64,000 nt of DNA from Candidatus Chlorohelix allophototropha (GTDB lineage Bacteria; Chloroflexota; Chloroflexia; Chloroheliales; Chloroheliaceae): NCBI RefSeq assembly GCF_030389965.1, contig NZ_CP128399.1:496001-560000 (forward strand), written 5' to 3'. The translations under genes were made by a program, and so were the position numbers. The notes below the pieces were generated by a model. The model did not search any database, had not been told where the DNA came from, and saw only the letters and a list, made by a program, of their open reading frames with translations. The first letter of the stretch is position 1; each line of letters opens with the position of its first letter. Below, piece by piece: positions 34,937 through 44,480 of the stretch.

Positions 34937-37696
34937 TTATAAACCGATTAATTGTTTTAAAACTTTAACGTCGATATTTTGGCGTAATAAAGCGGCGAGT
35001 TTGTCATACTCCGCATCGTAGCTTACGGTTTTGAAGCGCTTTATTTGAACTGAACTATTAGTGATGCCTTTGCGCTTAAGCAGGTTGCTCAGGATTGCGT
35101 GGCGCAAATTGTCGTTAGAGAATATGCCGTGTAGGTAAGTGCCCCATACATTCCCGCTCTGATTAATGTACCCGTCCGGCTGGTCAATCTCATCACTTTC
35201 GCGCCGATTCAGGCGTACTACATGGTTTAACTGCTCATTGGTAGATTCGTTGTCTAATGGGTAAGTGCGTCCGCTATGTATTTCGTAACCGGACACCGTA
35301 ATACCGTTAAGACCTTCAAATAAGCCGTGTTCAACCTCAATGCGACCTGAAACCTTCTTGGTGGTTTTTTCTACGGCGAAAATGGTGGTAACGGGTAAAA
35401 GTCCTAGTCCCGGTACGCTGCTCACGCGCCCTTCAATGTGGTCTGGGTCTTCAATTCGTATCCCTAGCATTTGGTAACCACCGCAAATGCCTATTACGTT
35501 TGCACCGCTATTGGCAAGATTTCGGATTGCATTTCCAAGCCCACTTTGCTCTAGAAATTGCAGGTCGGCAATACTTGCTTTTGTTCCCGGCAAAATTACA
35601 ACATCAGGGCTACCAAGGTCAAAGAGTTCTCGCACATACCGCACTTCAACGCCTTCTTCCATTTCCAGAGCGTCAAAGTCGTCGAAGTTGGCTATATGCG
35701 GCATCAGGATAACGCATATATCTAACTGGCGATTTACACCATCGCGGTCAATTTGTTTATTCGCCTCGTTATTGCGGAGTTGGTTAGAGGGAGTATTGGG
35801 CTTATCTTCCAACGCCACACTATCCTCTTCGGCGATTTTTATATCACGGAAAAATGGTATTACTCCTAACACCGGTTTGCTAGTTTTCTTTTGCAGGTAC
35901 TGAACCCCTTCTTCAAACAAGGTCGGGTCGCCTCTGAACTTGTTTATGATCAGTCCTGCTACCAGTTCGCGCTCATCTTCTTCTAGCAATTCAAGCGTGC
36001 CCACGATGCTGGCAAAAACGCCACCGCGATCAATATCTGATACCAGCAAGACCGGGGATTTTGCAATCTTGGCGACATGCATGTTTACTATGTCTGAATC
36101 TTTCAGGTTCATTTCAACGGGGCTGCCAGCACCTTCTATTATTACCAGATCATGCTCTGCCCGTAATTTCTCCAGCGAATCACGCACAATCGTTTCAAGT
36201 TCTTGCTTGTTTCTGTAATATTCGCGCGGCGAGAGACTTTCTCGCGCTTTGCCCAGTAAAACAAGCTGCGCAATCGTGTCACCCTCTGGCTTTAGCAAGA
36301 TCGGATTCATATAAATGCTCGGTTCAACGCCGCTTGCTTGCGCCTGAACCGCTTGCGCCCGCCCGATTTCCCCGCCCTCTTTGGTAACATAGCTGTTATT
36401 TGCCATGTTCTGCGCTTTGAAGGGCGCTACACTCAAGCCTTCCTGCGCGAAGATGCGACAAAGCCCGGTTGCCAGCGTGCTTTTACCCACTGAAGAAGCT
36501 GTGCCTTGTATCATCAAAGTTTTAGCAAGTTTAGTGCGTTTGCCGCTCATTTGCGCCGGGGCAACCAACTTGACCGCATGTGTCGAATTCCAGCTTTGCA
36601 ATTCTGTCACCAGTTTGTCGGTAGCCTCATGGGTGCTTACAGCTACTCTTATATATTCGGGCAATCCGAAGCTGGTACAATCCCGTACTATCAGCTTATG
36701 TTTTAGCATTTGAAGCCGACATTCAGAGGAATTCCCAACTTTAATAAGTAAGAAATTAGCTACGCTCGGTACAAACTCAGCCTCAATTGAGCGGAGTTTA
36801 TCCAGTAAATATGCCTTATTTTCCTGCAAGTGGAGTTTGCACTCCTGAATGTAATGGGTTTCAGTCAACAGGTGTCGCCCGATTTCCTGCGCGAAAGCGT
36901 TGACACTCCAAGGGATGCGGATGTTGTTGAGCGCTCTGCCAACTTCTTTTGGCGCAATTGCATAACCCAAACGCAAACCCGGCAAGGCAAATTCTTTGGT
37001 CAGTGAGCGCACCAGCGTAATATTATCACCCCAGAGAAGGTCAATTGAGTTCCATTCAAAAGTTCCTGCATCACAAAGCGAAATATAAGCCTCATCTAAC
37101 ACTAACATTGCGCCTACGTCACTGGCAGCTTCCATTATAGAAGTAACTTCATTTTCGCTAAGCACCTGTCCGGTTGGGTTGTTGGGATTACAGGCGAAGA
37201 CCAGTTTTGGGCGTTTTTCCTCGATAAGGCTAATCACTTCGCCCAAATCGGGTTTGAAGCCGTTCTCAGCCCGCGCACAATATTCCAGCACTTCCGCGCC
37301 ACACACCCTTGCTGCTGCGCTATATTCCCCGAAAGTAGGACCAATTACCAGCACGCTATCACCGGGGTCAAGGTAGGTTTGCGCTAACAGGTAAATTAGC
37401 TCTACCGCACCATTTCCGGCAATCAGGTTATCCGGCATCAGCTTTAATTGGCTGGCAATTGCTTCGCGCAAGCCTGCTGCACGCGGGTCAGGGTATTGAT
37501 CAAGACGTACACTGGCAAGCGCTTCCTGAATTGAAGGAGGAGGGCCATAGGGATTAATATTTGCGCTCAGGTCGATAACTCCCTCCGGTTTTACCATATT
37601 GCGGGAGAGTTCGGCGTAATCCACACCGCCATGCGGTACTGCTTGCAAACCCTCCACCCGGGTACTCAGGCGAGGGGTGCGCTGTGTGAAAGCCAT
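34937..37696 (-). CDS. Fused CobD-like aminotransferase and cobyric acid synthase
   Basis: This 919-residue protein carries two cobalamin enzymes in one chain. Residues about 20-370 are a PLP class I/II aminotransferase of the CobD (threonine-phosphate decarboxylase) type: [28 protein letters not shown] and [15 protein letters not shown] with the PLP lysine. Residues about 390-900 are CobQ, which amidates adenosylcobyrinate side chains: [18 protein letters not shown]-loop, [23 protein letters not shown], a GATase domain with the Cys in [10 protein letters not shown], and YLHGIF. The CobD half would supply aminopropanol phosphate for the nucleotide loop. No cobalamin riboswitch is visible upstream. 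Confidence 0.93.
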   Translation of the reverse strand: MAFTQRTPRLSTRVEGLQAVPHGGVDYAELSRNMVKPEGVIDLSANINPYGPPPSIQEALASVRLDQYPDPRAAGLREAIASQLKLMPDNLIAGNGAVELIYLLAQTYLDPGDSVLVIGPTFGEYSAAARVCGAEVLEYCARAENGFKPDLGEVISLIEEKRPKLVFACNPNNPTGQVLSENEVTSIMEAASDVGAMLVLDEAYISLCDAGTFEWNSIDLLWGDNITLVRSLTKEFALPGLRLGYAIAPKEVGRALNNIRIPWSVNAFAQEIGRHLLTETHYIQECKLHLQENKAYLLDKLRSIEAEFVPSVANFLLIKVGNSSECRLQMLKHKLIVRDCTSFGLPEYIRVAVSTHEATDKLVTELQSWNSTHAVKLVAPAQMSGKRTKLAKTLMIQGTASSVGKSTLATGLCRIFAQEGLSVAPFKAQNMANNSYVTKEGGEIGRAQAVQAQASGVEPSIYMNPILLKPEGDTIAQLVLLGKARESLSPREYYRNKQELETIVRDSLEKLRAEHDLVIIEGAGSPVEMNLKDSDIVNMHVAKIAKSPVLLVSDIDRGGVFASIVGTLELLEEDERELVAGLIINKFRGDPTLFEEGVQYLQKKTSKPVLGVIPFFRDIKIAEEDSVALEDKPNTPSNQLRNNEANKQIDRDGVNRQLDICVILMPHIANFDDFDALEMEEGVEVRYVRELFDLGSPDVVILPGTKASIADLQFLEQSGLGNAIRNLANSGANVIGICGGYQMLGIRIEDPDHIEGRVSSVPGLGLLPVTTIFAVEKTTKKVSGRIEVEHGLFEGLNGITVSGYEIHSGRTYPLDNESTNEQLNHVVRLNRRESDEIDQPDGYINQSGNVWGTYLHGIFSNDNLRHAILSNLLKRKGITNSSVQIKRFKTVSYDAEYDKLAALLRQNIDVKVLKQLIGL

Positions 37697-37930
37697 AAGC
37701 TTAACCGTCCTTGCTAGCTGTATTTAATACTGCGCATCGGCAGAAACTATATCAATTCTTTACAAGATTTCTACAATAATTCCATCATTATATACTATAA
37801 GGGGCGAGAGAAACCTGACAGTGTTATTGAGGCTACAAATTTGTATCTAGAACAAGCATTTATGAAAACAGCAAGGATACGTTCTATACGCAACCTTTGT
37901 GCAACTATTTTGAATAGCTTTTCTTATTCG

Positions 37931-39187
37931 TCAAATTTGCTCAATCAAAATTGCCGATACAATCGAGCCTTCCGCTATTTCATTGCTGCCCGGAACAAGC
38001 TTCAATAAAGCGTTTGCCCCCAACATAGATAACAAGCGGCTGCTTGTTTGCGCACCTGTTGTCCGTGCCGAATACCAATAATTGCTCGTTTCCGGGTCAT
38101 AATGACTGGTGACAATCGCTCGCACAAACTCGTTGCGCTCAGGACTATGTTTTATGACATGTTCGGTGCGTACCTGTAATACCGGGCGTGATAGTTCGGC
38201 AAATCCCCCCATTTTGAGCAAAGCCGGGCGCACGAATAATTCGAACGATACAAGGCTTGACACCGGAAAGCCGGGCAAGCCAAATACAGGTTTCCGTTTA
38301 CCGTCAACCTCTACTGTTACGAAAGTTAGCGGCTTTCCCGGCTTTAAGTTTACGCGCCCAAAGTGGATTGTGCCCATTTCTTCCAGCAAATCTTTCACCA
38401 AATCGAGCTTACCGACCGATACTCCTCCGCTGGTTACTAAACCATCGTATTCCGCTAGCGCCCGTTCTACCAGATTTTTCAAGCCTTCGCGCGTATCCGG
38501 CGCAATTCCTAGCGAAACTGCTTCTGCGCCTGCATTACGTACTGCCGCTACCAATGAAAAACGGTTGCTGTCATAGATTTGTCCATAGGCAGCTACCTCG
38601 CCCGGCTCAACAATTTCATCTCCGGTAGAAATAATTGCAATACGTGGGCGGCGTACTGCCTGAAAGCGCGGGCGATTAACTGTAGCAATCAAGCCAAGTT
38701 CGGCAGCGTTTAGTGTTATGCCAGCCTTTAGCACCAATTGTCCCGCTTGCAAGTCCTGCCCGGTTGGACGGATATTATCACTTGCTTGTGGAAGTTTGCG
38801 AACAATCAGCTTTTTATTATCCTCACTCGTATCCTCAACCATAATTACGCTATTTGCGCCGGAAGGCAGCGGCGCGCCGGTCATAATGCGTACTGCCGTA
38901 CCCGCTACAACTGTGACATCTGAAACTTTTCCGGCAGTGCGCTCTCCTATAATCAAGCGAGTTTCTATACCGTCTTCCCATAGTAAGGCATAACCATCTA
39001 CTGCGGTAGTATCGAAGGGCGGCATATCCCCTATGGCGTATATATCCTCAGCTAAGATGCGCCCGTTTCCCTCCAGCAAAGAAATTTCTTCCACTCCCAC
39101 TTGAGCGACATTCTCATATATCAATTTTGAGGCTTCTTCCGGCTCTATAATGGCATAGGTCGAAGGTCTCATTGTTTTTTCGGTCAT
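37931..39187 (-). CDS. moeA: Molybdopterin molybdenumtransferase
   Basis: This 418-residue MoeA inserts molybdate (or tungstate) into adenylylated molybdopterin. It shows PPFDTTAVDGYAL, RIMTGAPLP, VGKLDLVKDLL with the TSGGVSVG loop, and KPGKPLTF plus GLPGFPVSS in the MPT-binding domain. GAGGAA lies before the ATG. No moaA or mobA is nearby, but the pterin-dependent aldehyde oxidoreductase is 3.4 kb away and needs this kind of cofactor. Confidence 0.95.
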   Translation of the reverse strand: MTEKTMRPSTYAIIEPEEASKLIYENVAQVGVEEISLLEGNGRILAEDIYAIGDMPPFDTTAVDGYALLWEDGIETRLIIGERTAGKVSDVTVVAGTAVRIMTGAPLPSGANSVIMVEDTSEDNKKLIVRKLPQASDNIRPTGQDLQAGQLVLKAGITLNAAELGLIATVNRPRFQAVRRPRIAIISTGDEIVEPGEVAAYGQIYDSNRFSLVAAVRNAGAEAVSLGIAPDTREGLKNLVERALAEYDGLVTSGGVSVGKLDLVKDLLEEMGTIHFGRVNLKPGKPLTFVTVEVDGKRKPVFGLPGFPVSSLVSFELFVRPALLKMGGFAELSRPVLQVRTEHVIKHSPERNEFVRAIVTSHYDPETSNYWYSARTTGAQTSSRLLSMLGANALLKLVPGSNEIAEGSIVSAILIEQI

Positions 39188-39220
39188 ATAGGTATTCCTC
39201 TAGCAGAAATTTTTATGGAT

Positions 39221-39236
39221 TTAAATTATAATTTAA
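39221..39236. promoter_or_regulatory. Palindromic divergent -10 region
   Basis: A perfect 16-bp palindrome contains TATAAT on both strands, between divergent moeA and the nudix gene. It probably provides the -10 elements for both; no strong -35 is visible. Confidence 0.45.
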
Positions 39237-39291
39237 GGGACTTGAAAAGGATAGCATATTCGCACGGAATCTCGTAATGAAAGAGGTAAAA

Positions 39292-39861
39292 ATGAGCGCA
39301 GGTCGAGCCGAAGAGATGGAAGCTTTGGAGAAAAATGCCCCGCTGGAAAGTGAGCTTGTTTTCAAAGGTCGTAAATTCTCGGTGCGGGTTGACCGCTTAA
39401 CCAAACCGGACGGACGGCGTTACTCTCGCGAGGTTGTGGCGCATGATGGTGCGGTTGTAATTATACCTGTGGATGCGGATGGTAAAATTATACTGGTCAG
39501 GCAATGGCGCAGACCTGCCGATAAAATTCTGACTGAGTTGCCTGCCGGAACGCTTGAGCCGCCTGAAGACCCGGCGTATTGTGCCGATCGGGAATTGCAA
39601 GAGGAAATCGGTTATAAAGCAGGCAAACTCACCGAAATGGGCGGATTCTATAGCGCCCCCGGCTTTTGCAGCGAATATCTCTGGTTGTTTTTAGCCGAAG
39701 AACTGGTGGAGAGCCAGTTAGAGCCGGATGAGAACGAAGCGATTGACATTGTGCGGGTAACGCTGGATGACGCCTTACAAATGATTGAAGATGGTGTTAT
39801 TTGCGATGCAAAGAGCGTTGCGGGTCTTTTGCGCTATTATTATAGGCTGAATAAAAAATGA
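39292..39861 (+). CDS. Nudix hydrolase (ADP-ribose pyrophosphatase type)
   Basis: This 189-residue protein has the Nudix box GTLEPPEDPAYCADRELQEEIG near residues 84-105, with the REL-EE glutamates that bind Mg or Mn. It follows the ADP-ribose pyrophosphatase layout (EVVAHDGAVVIIPVD, GGFYSAPGFCSEY). It would hydrolyse ADP-ribose or related nucleotide sugars. ATG at 39292 follows AAAGAGG. It overlaps the MFS transporter gene by 4 bases (ATGA), so the two are coupled. Confidence 0.92.
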   Translation: MSAGRAEEMEALEKNAPLESELVFKGRKFSVRVDRLTKPDGRRYSREVVAHDGAVVIIPVDADGKIILVRQWRRPADKILTELPAGTLEPPEDPAYCADRELQEEIGYKAGKLTEMGGFYSAPGFCSEYLWLFLAEELVESQLEPDENEAIDIVRVTLDDALQMIEDGVICDAKSVAGLLRYYYRLNKK

Positions 39862-41006
39862 TTTTGGTTCTGGCATTTTCTTCTTTTGCCTTGATGGGAA
39901 TTAACGATGGGGTTTTGGGCGTATTATTGCCCAGTTTGCAAACACACTACGGGATTGATAAAGCGGTAGTAGGCTTACTTTTTCTAGCAAGCGTTATCGG
40001 GCATGTAATAGCCGCTTTTGCCAGTGGTGCAATGGCTCAAAAAATGGGCTTGCGCTTTCTGATATTGCAGGGCGGGGTGATGATCAGTCTTTGTCTGGTG
40101 TTAGTGTGGCAATTACCTCCTTTCTCGCTGCTATTAGTGATTCTGGTAATCGTCGGTTATGCCATGGCGATGTTGAGTACTGGGTTGAATGCCTATATCG
40201 CGCCATTGCCCGGTAGCGGTCGCTTGCTCAACTATATGCATGGCTTTTATGGAGTAGGCGCATTTATCGGACCTTTGCTGGCAACCCTCGTACTTCAGTT
40301 ACATCTAGGCTGGAGTATAGTTTATCTTTTTATCAGCTTTTTATGTATAGCCTTGACTTTAGGGTTGGGAATATTCTTTCCGGCAAGCCGGACAATGTCC
40401 GCATCGCATGAACATAGTCCTATGGCTAGAATGTTGCGGATTCCAGCTTTGTGGTTCGCCACAATTTTTCTGGCATTCTATGTTGGAGTTGAGGTCAGTG
40501 TCGGTAACTGGAGTTTTACTTTTCTGACTGAGGCGAGAAGTGAACATGAAGTAACCGCCGGGTGGATGGTAAGCGGCTATTGGCTTGGTTTGACGATGGG
40601 GCGCATGCTGCTGGCGTTTCTGGTTGAGCGCATGGGTAAGCGCTTGTTGGTGCAGTATTGTCTGGCAGGGGCACTTGCCGGAGTTATCTTGATTTGGTTT
40701 TCAACGGGTGGGGTGTTGGCTGCGTTGGGTTTGTGGATTACGGGCTTTTGTTTCGGACCGCTTTTTCCCACTACGCTTTCTATCGTTCCAGAATATATGC
40801 CTCAACGTTTGTTAACGGGCGCGATAGGTTTTATTTCCAGTATTGCTTATTGTGGCGCGGCTATATTCCCTTGGCTGGCTGGCAATTTTATGCAATCGGT
40901 GGGCTTATGGACTCTATTGCCGTTTTGCTTCCTGATACTTTCTGCCATGTTGATTATGTGGAGTAAGCTTTCTCATAACCATGCCAAACTGGTTGAAGTG
41001 TTATAA
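39858..41006 (+). CDS. MFS transporter
   Basis: This 382-residue protein has about 12 membrane segments. The N-terminal half looks like the fucose permease/FHS type: ALMGINDGVLGVLLPSLQTHYGID, GHVIAAFASGAMAQKMGLRF. The C-terminal half includes GMRMLLAFLVERMGKR-like cytoplasmic loop residues. Substrate is unknown. It starts inside the nudix stop codon. No terminator is obvious after it; the following 200 bases are decayed sequence. Confidence 0.88.
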   Translation: MILVLAFSSFALMGINDGVLGVLLPSLQTHYGIDKAVVGLLFLASVIGHVIAAFASGAMAQKMGLRFLILQGGVMISLCLVLVWQLPPFSLLLVILVIVGYAMAMLSTGLNAYIAPLPGSGRLLNYMHGFYGVGAFIGPLLATLVLQLHLGWSIVYLFISFLCIALTLGLGIFFPASRTMSASHEHSPMARMLRIPALWFATIFLAFYVGVEVSVGNWSFTFLTEARSEHEVTAGWMVSGYWLGLTMGRMLLAFLVERMGKRLLVQYCLAGALAGVILIWFSTGGVLAALGLWITGFCFGPLFPTTLSIVPEYMPQRLLTGAIGFISSIAYCGAAIFPWLAGNFMQSVGLWTLLPFCFLILSAMLIMWSKLSHNHAKLVEVL

Positions 41007-41377
41007 ATCAAATTTGGCAGGACATTCACTTAACAGATGCCAAGAGAGAGTATATTCGGGAAATTTAGCTGCGCCGCATCTTATTGTTAATTGAAGCCTT
41101 CGGAGTAATACATGTGGTCGGGCTGCTCTCCCGCCGGGTGCTGTTCCTCGATAGCCTTTGAGCTTAAGTTCCTGCTCGAACCTAATAATTTCCGTCTACT
41201 TTTCAGAGATTTGTGCAATAGCATATTTTGCAGCTAACTGAACTTGTTCATCTTGATCACTTATTTGAGCTACAAGTGCGTCTAATACTTCAGGACCGCC
41301 GATATAGCCTAAAGCTTGTATAGCATAACGCCTAACATCATTATCAGTATCATTTAATCACCCTTTATGTCATTCTG
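41007..41377. other. Decayed intergenic stretch
   Basis: These 371 bases hold no intact gene. The right part carries a HEAT-repeat remnant (see 41196-41357). The left part, read leftward in the same frame past that stop, is open for about 60 codons (RFEQELKLKGYRGT and on). It could be a remnant of a transposase or the old gene's 3' end, but it has no start and I cannot assign it. Confidence 0.4.
41196..41357 (-). pseudogene. HEAT-repeat protein remnant
   Basis: Reading leftward from 41357, about 53 codons encode two helical repeats of HEAT/PBS-lyase type (VRRYAIQALGYIGGPEVLDALV, then VQLAAKYAIAQI) and end TAG at 41196-41198. No start codon precedes the segment, because an in-frame TGA lies just upstream. 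This is the 3' end of a lost gene. It sits directly downstream of the hypothetical gene at 41378-41944. Confidence 0.65.
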
Positions 41378-41944
41378 TTACAAATCTTCTACTTTTACTA
41401 TTTTTCCATAGCAGGATTCTTGCGAAAGCTTCTTAATTTTCTCAAACCTGAAAGCATCTATCAGGCAAACCTCGTATTCAACGGAATCAACATCCAGGCG
41501 AACTAATAATTTATCCGGGCTAATTACTCGTTTTTGCACTTCTTTTAGAAATCCATTAGGCATTAACTTATACCAGCGGCTTCTATCTTTCCAACCCCAG
41601 CCTTCGGTTTCTATCCAATTCCAACGGTTGGCATCAGGTGGTAAGTCTTCCAGCAATTCATCGATATTTTGGGCAATATCGTCAGGTAACTCGATCCTAT
41701 CAAGCTCCACTAAGCGATTACATTCTCTTAATTCATTCAACAAGGTGTCCCAGAGAATTTCGTGTAAATTCTCTTCAACCTCAACAGCATACCAACCCAC
41801 ACCGTCTTGCCAGGCTCCCTCGTACCTAACACTATGTTCAGGAGTATCCTCTATAATCTCCTTCATCTCTTCTACCAATGAAGGGTCATTGGGTAGCAAT
41901 TCCCGGGCAAGCTTTAGTAATTTCTCGTGATTATACTGACTCAT
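41378..41944 (-). CDS. Hypothetical acidic protein
   Basis: This 188-residue protein is unrecognised. It is acidic and tryptophan-rich, with conserved-looking WGWKDRSRWYKL and GVGWYAVEVEENLHEILWD stretches, and seems a soluble two-part domain. ATG at 41944 is chosen because AAGGTGG lies 8 bases upstream. A promoter with TTGACT and TATTCT is seen further upstream. The HEAT remnant follows its stop, so it may have belonged to a partly deleted accessory block. Confidence 0.7.
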   Translation of the reverse strand: MSQYNHEKLLKLARELLPNDPSLVEEMKEIIEDTPEHSVRYEGAWQDGVGWYAVEVEENLHEILWDTLLNELRECNRLVELDRIELPDDIAQNIDELLEDLPPDANRWNWIETEGWGWKDRSRWYKLMPNGFLKEVQKRVISPDKLLVRLDVDSVEYEVCLIDAFRFEKIKKLSQESCYGKIVKVEDL

Positions 41945-42026
41945 AAAATGCACCACCTTGTTAAGAAGTGTTTATTAAATTTTCCTTGGTGAAAGTCCCA
42001 GAATGCTGCCCAGTGGAGTGAACCCC

Positions 42027-42056
42027 AGAATAGCATACTACAAACAAATGAGTCAA
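42027..42056 (-). promoter_or_regulatory. Promoter for the gene at 41378-41944
   Basis: On the leftward strand TTGACT (42056-42051) and TATTCT (42032-42027) are 18 bases apart, about 80 bases before the ATG. Confidence 0.55.
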
Positions 42057-42201
42057 TTTAAGCAATACAAATATCATAGTTGACAACTTAAGCTCCAATG
42101 GTGAATACTCTGCCGGGATGTCGCAATCTTATCCATTTGTACAACCTTGAAAATATCAGCAAATCCTTTTGGTTATTCTGAAGGGGCAATCTAATTATCT
42201 C

Positions 42202-42232
42202 AAAAAAATGGATCTGCCGTGCACAGACCCAT
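42202..42232 (-). terminator. Orphan leftward terminator
   Basis: An 8-bp stem with one G-T pair closes a 7-base loop and runs into seven T bases on the leftward strand. No protein gene lies upstream on that strand until the AOR start, so it must end an unknown transcript. Confidence 0.75.
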
Positions 42233-42329
42233 TGGTAGAAAAGATTTGGTTTGAGTTATCATCTTGAGGTGTCCGATAGTAAACTATCAATAATATAACG
42301 TGCCTATTCCTCAGCGGTTACACCGACTT

Positions 42330-42414
42330 AATCACAGTTTCCAGCGCTATAACGGGAAAAAGGGTTATTTATTGCTGAGCAATAGTCTTTTGGCTTTTGC
42401 TGCAACCTGTGATT
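42330..42414. ncRNA. Candidate structured RNA upstream of AOR
   Basis: A closing helix AATCACAG/CTGTGATT (42330-42337 with 42407-42414) is extended by CAGC/GCTG (42342-42345 with 42399-42402). It encloses two hairpins: ATAAC/GTTAT (42349-42353 with 42364-42368) and ATTGC/GCAAT (42371-42375 with 42379-42383). This is a three-way-junction layout. The strand is not settled: it could be a leader of the rightward AOR gene or part of the leftward transcript ended at 42202. Confidence 0.35.
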
Positions 42415-42593
42415 CCCCCTATCTTTCTAAAAGCGTTTTTTTCAGAGCATGTCACTTTTTTCAAATGAACAACTTTACATATCTATTGCCTTTTAATTCA
42501 GGCTAGTGTAAAATTGGCTTTGTACTTCTGACATTGCAAAGCCAAAAGCGGGGCATTTGGGGCTTAAGTATTATATCGTTCTAAGGCATACTG

Positions 42594-44450
42594 ATGTCAT
42601 ACGCCAACAAGGTTCTTCGAGTAAACCTTACAACACGCAAGGTAATCTCTCTCCCCTTACCCGAACAGCTAAAGCGAGAATATTTGGGCGGGCGCGGCAT
42701 TGCCGTGAAAATGCTCTATGAGCTTCTGCCCAGAAATACCGAGCCGCTTTCCCCTGAGAACATCCTGATTTTTGCAACCGGCCCGCTAAACGGCACGATG
42801 GCTCCTGCTGCTGCCAGTGTAACCGCTTGCGCTCGTTCCCCCCTGACCGGACTGTTGGGTATTGATACCGTTTCAGGCTTCTGGGCGAGTGAACTAAAAT
42901 TCGCCGGCTACGATATGATTATTGTGGAAGGCGCGGCTGACGAACCTGTTTATATCGAAATTGACGATGACCGCTGCGATATAAAACCGGCAGACTGGCT
43001 TAAAGGGCGCGGTACTTATGATACGCTTGATTTATTACACCAGCGTTTGGGTGATGATTACAAGATTGCGGTAATAGGGCCTGCGGGTGAGAACAAAGTA
43101 CCCTACGCCAGTATTCTTTGCGATTATATCGACCCACTTGCTCGCACCGGGCTTGGCGCGGTGATGGGTTCTAAAAACCTGAAGGCTATTGCGGTACACG
43201 GCACAAAAGATATTACGCTTTATAATACCGATCGTTTCTTGCAAAAGATGCGGGACATTCACAATAAGGTGAAGAACGATCGCTTATTTGGGGCAATGAG
43301 CCGCTACGGTACGACTGAATTGTTGAATGTGTCGCACAGTAACGGCGCGTTGCTGATACGGAACGGGCAGGATGGGGTTTTTAATCGGATTATCGGGGTT
43401 AGCCGCAATACAATGGATAACCTATCCCGTAGTCAAGACCGTCGCCTCGCCGAAAGACCTTGCAGCGCTTGTATTATGCCTTGCAAAGCAATTATAGAAT
43501 CATCTCGTGGTAAACGTCCGCGCCCCAATTATGTAACTATCTCCAATCTTGGTCCGCGCCTTGGTATCAGCAATGGCAATACCATTATCGAAGCGGGTTT
43601 TCTATGCGATAATTTGGGGCTTGACCCCATCTCTATGGCAGGTTCGATTGCCTTTTTGATGGAATGTTACCAACGCCGCTTATATGACGAAGATGTGTTG
43701 GACTGGGGCAATGATGAGACGGTTCTTGAGCTAATCAGGCTTACAGCATTGCGGCAAGGTACAGGGGAGTTGCTGTCAAAGGGCGTGCGCCAGATGTCTC
43801 GTATTATTGACGGTAGCCGCGATTTTGCAATGGAAGTTAAAGGGCTTGAGATTAATGCGGTGGATGGTCGCGCCGCGAAGGGTCACGCTCTGGCAATGGC
43901 AATCTCAAATCGTGGTGGTGATACGGCATATCATATGCCACAATTTGAACTGTTGGATAAGACAGAAGCAGAAGCAGAAAACGAATTTATCTTTTCGTCT
44001 GCCGCTATTCCTTCGGCATGGCAGGGCAAAGCCAATATGGTAATCTGGCACGAATATTTCGGCGCGGTGCTGGATTCTTCGGCGATTTGCAAGCATTATT
44101 CTTTCACCACCTATGCGCTTAAACCTGCGGATGTAGCCGATTTATTGACTTTTGCCATCGGTACGCGCTTTACCGAGATGGATATTATGCTAATCGGTGA
44201 ACGCATTAGTACGGTGGAACGCTTGTTTAACCTACGCAACGGCATGAACCCACGTTTGGATGATACTCTTCCCAACCGTTTTCTCAGGGAACGCCTAACC
44301 GAAGGCAAAGCCAGCGGGCAATATATAGAACTTAACAAGATGCTGGAAGAATATTACATGCTTCGCGGTTTTACTGCCGATGGTATGCCCCGTATTGAGA
44401 ATTTACAAACGCTCGGCATTGTCAGTGAGAAAACACGCGCCCGAAGATAA
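42594..44450 (+). CDS. Aldehyde:ferredoxin oxidoreductase
   Basis: This 618-residue enzyme oxidises aldehydes to acids with ferredoxin, using a tungsten or molybdenum bis-pterin and one [4Fe-4S] cluster. The N-terminal domain (REYLGGRGIAVKMLYELLP, FATGPLNGT, SPLTGLLGIDTVSGFWASELK) and the cluster ligands CSACIMPC near residue 290, with the fourth Cys in FLCDNLGLD, are present. RPNYVTISNLGPR and LEINAVDGRAAKGHALAMAISNRGGD are pterin-site segments. It lies 1.6 kb after the nudix-MFS pair and 3.4 kb from moeA. Such enzymes are oxygen-sensitive, so its position next to the bd oxidase operon is of interest. Confidence 0.93.
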   Translation: MSYANKVLRVNLTTRKVISLPLPEQLKREYLGGRGIAVKMLYELLPRNTEPLSPENILIFATGPLNGTMAPAAASVTACARSPLTGLLGIDTVSGFWASELKFAGYDMIIVEGAADEPVYIEIDDDRCDIKPADWLKGRGTYDTLDLLHQRLGDDYKIAVIGPAGENKVPYASILCDYIDPLARTGLGAVMGSKNLKAIAVHGTKDITLYNTDRFLQKMRDIHNKVKNDRLFGAMSRYGTTELLNVSHSNGALLIRNGQDGVFNRIIGVSRNTMDNLSRSQDRRLAERPCSACIMPCKAIIESSRGKRPRPNYVTISNLGPRLGISNGNTIIEAGFLCDNLGLDPISMAGSIAFLMECYQRRLYDEDVLDWGNDETVLELIRLTALRQGTGELLSKGVRQMSRIIDGSRDFAMEVKGLEINAVDGRAAKGHALAMAISNRGGDTAYHMPQFELLDKTEAEAENEFIFSSAAIPSAWQGKANMVIWHEYFGAVLDSSAICKHYSFTTYALKPADVADLLTFAIGTRFTEMDIMLIGERISTVERLFNLRNGMNPRLDDTLPNRFLRERLTEGKASGQYIELNKMLEEYYMLRGFTADGMPRIENLQTLGIVSEKTRARR

Positions 44451-44480
44451 TAGGCGGGAACTTTTATCTAGCCTTCGGGT

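Larger units (their letters stand above)
41945..42593. other. 649-base region without a gene
   Basis: There is no credible coding frame. From left to right: a leftward promoter (42027-42056), an unassigned AT-rich stretch, a leftward terminator (42202-42232), a structured segment (42330-42414) and the AOR ribosome site. Only 42300-42506 is open on + and it lacks a start site and coding character. Confidence 0.5.

Noticed and set aside
42350-42415. Cobalamin riboswitch upstream of AOR
   Set aside because: A GGGAA word and GCAACCTGTGA only loosely resemble the core; the B12 box and the GCCACTG element are absent.
42300-42506. Short rightward open frame upstream of AOR
   Set aside because: It has no ribosome site or recognisable pattern, and it overlaps the structured segment.
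42203-42590. tmRNA gene ended by the leftward terminator
   Set aside because: No TTCGA-type T loop or CCA end lies before the terminator, and no tag frame is visible.
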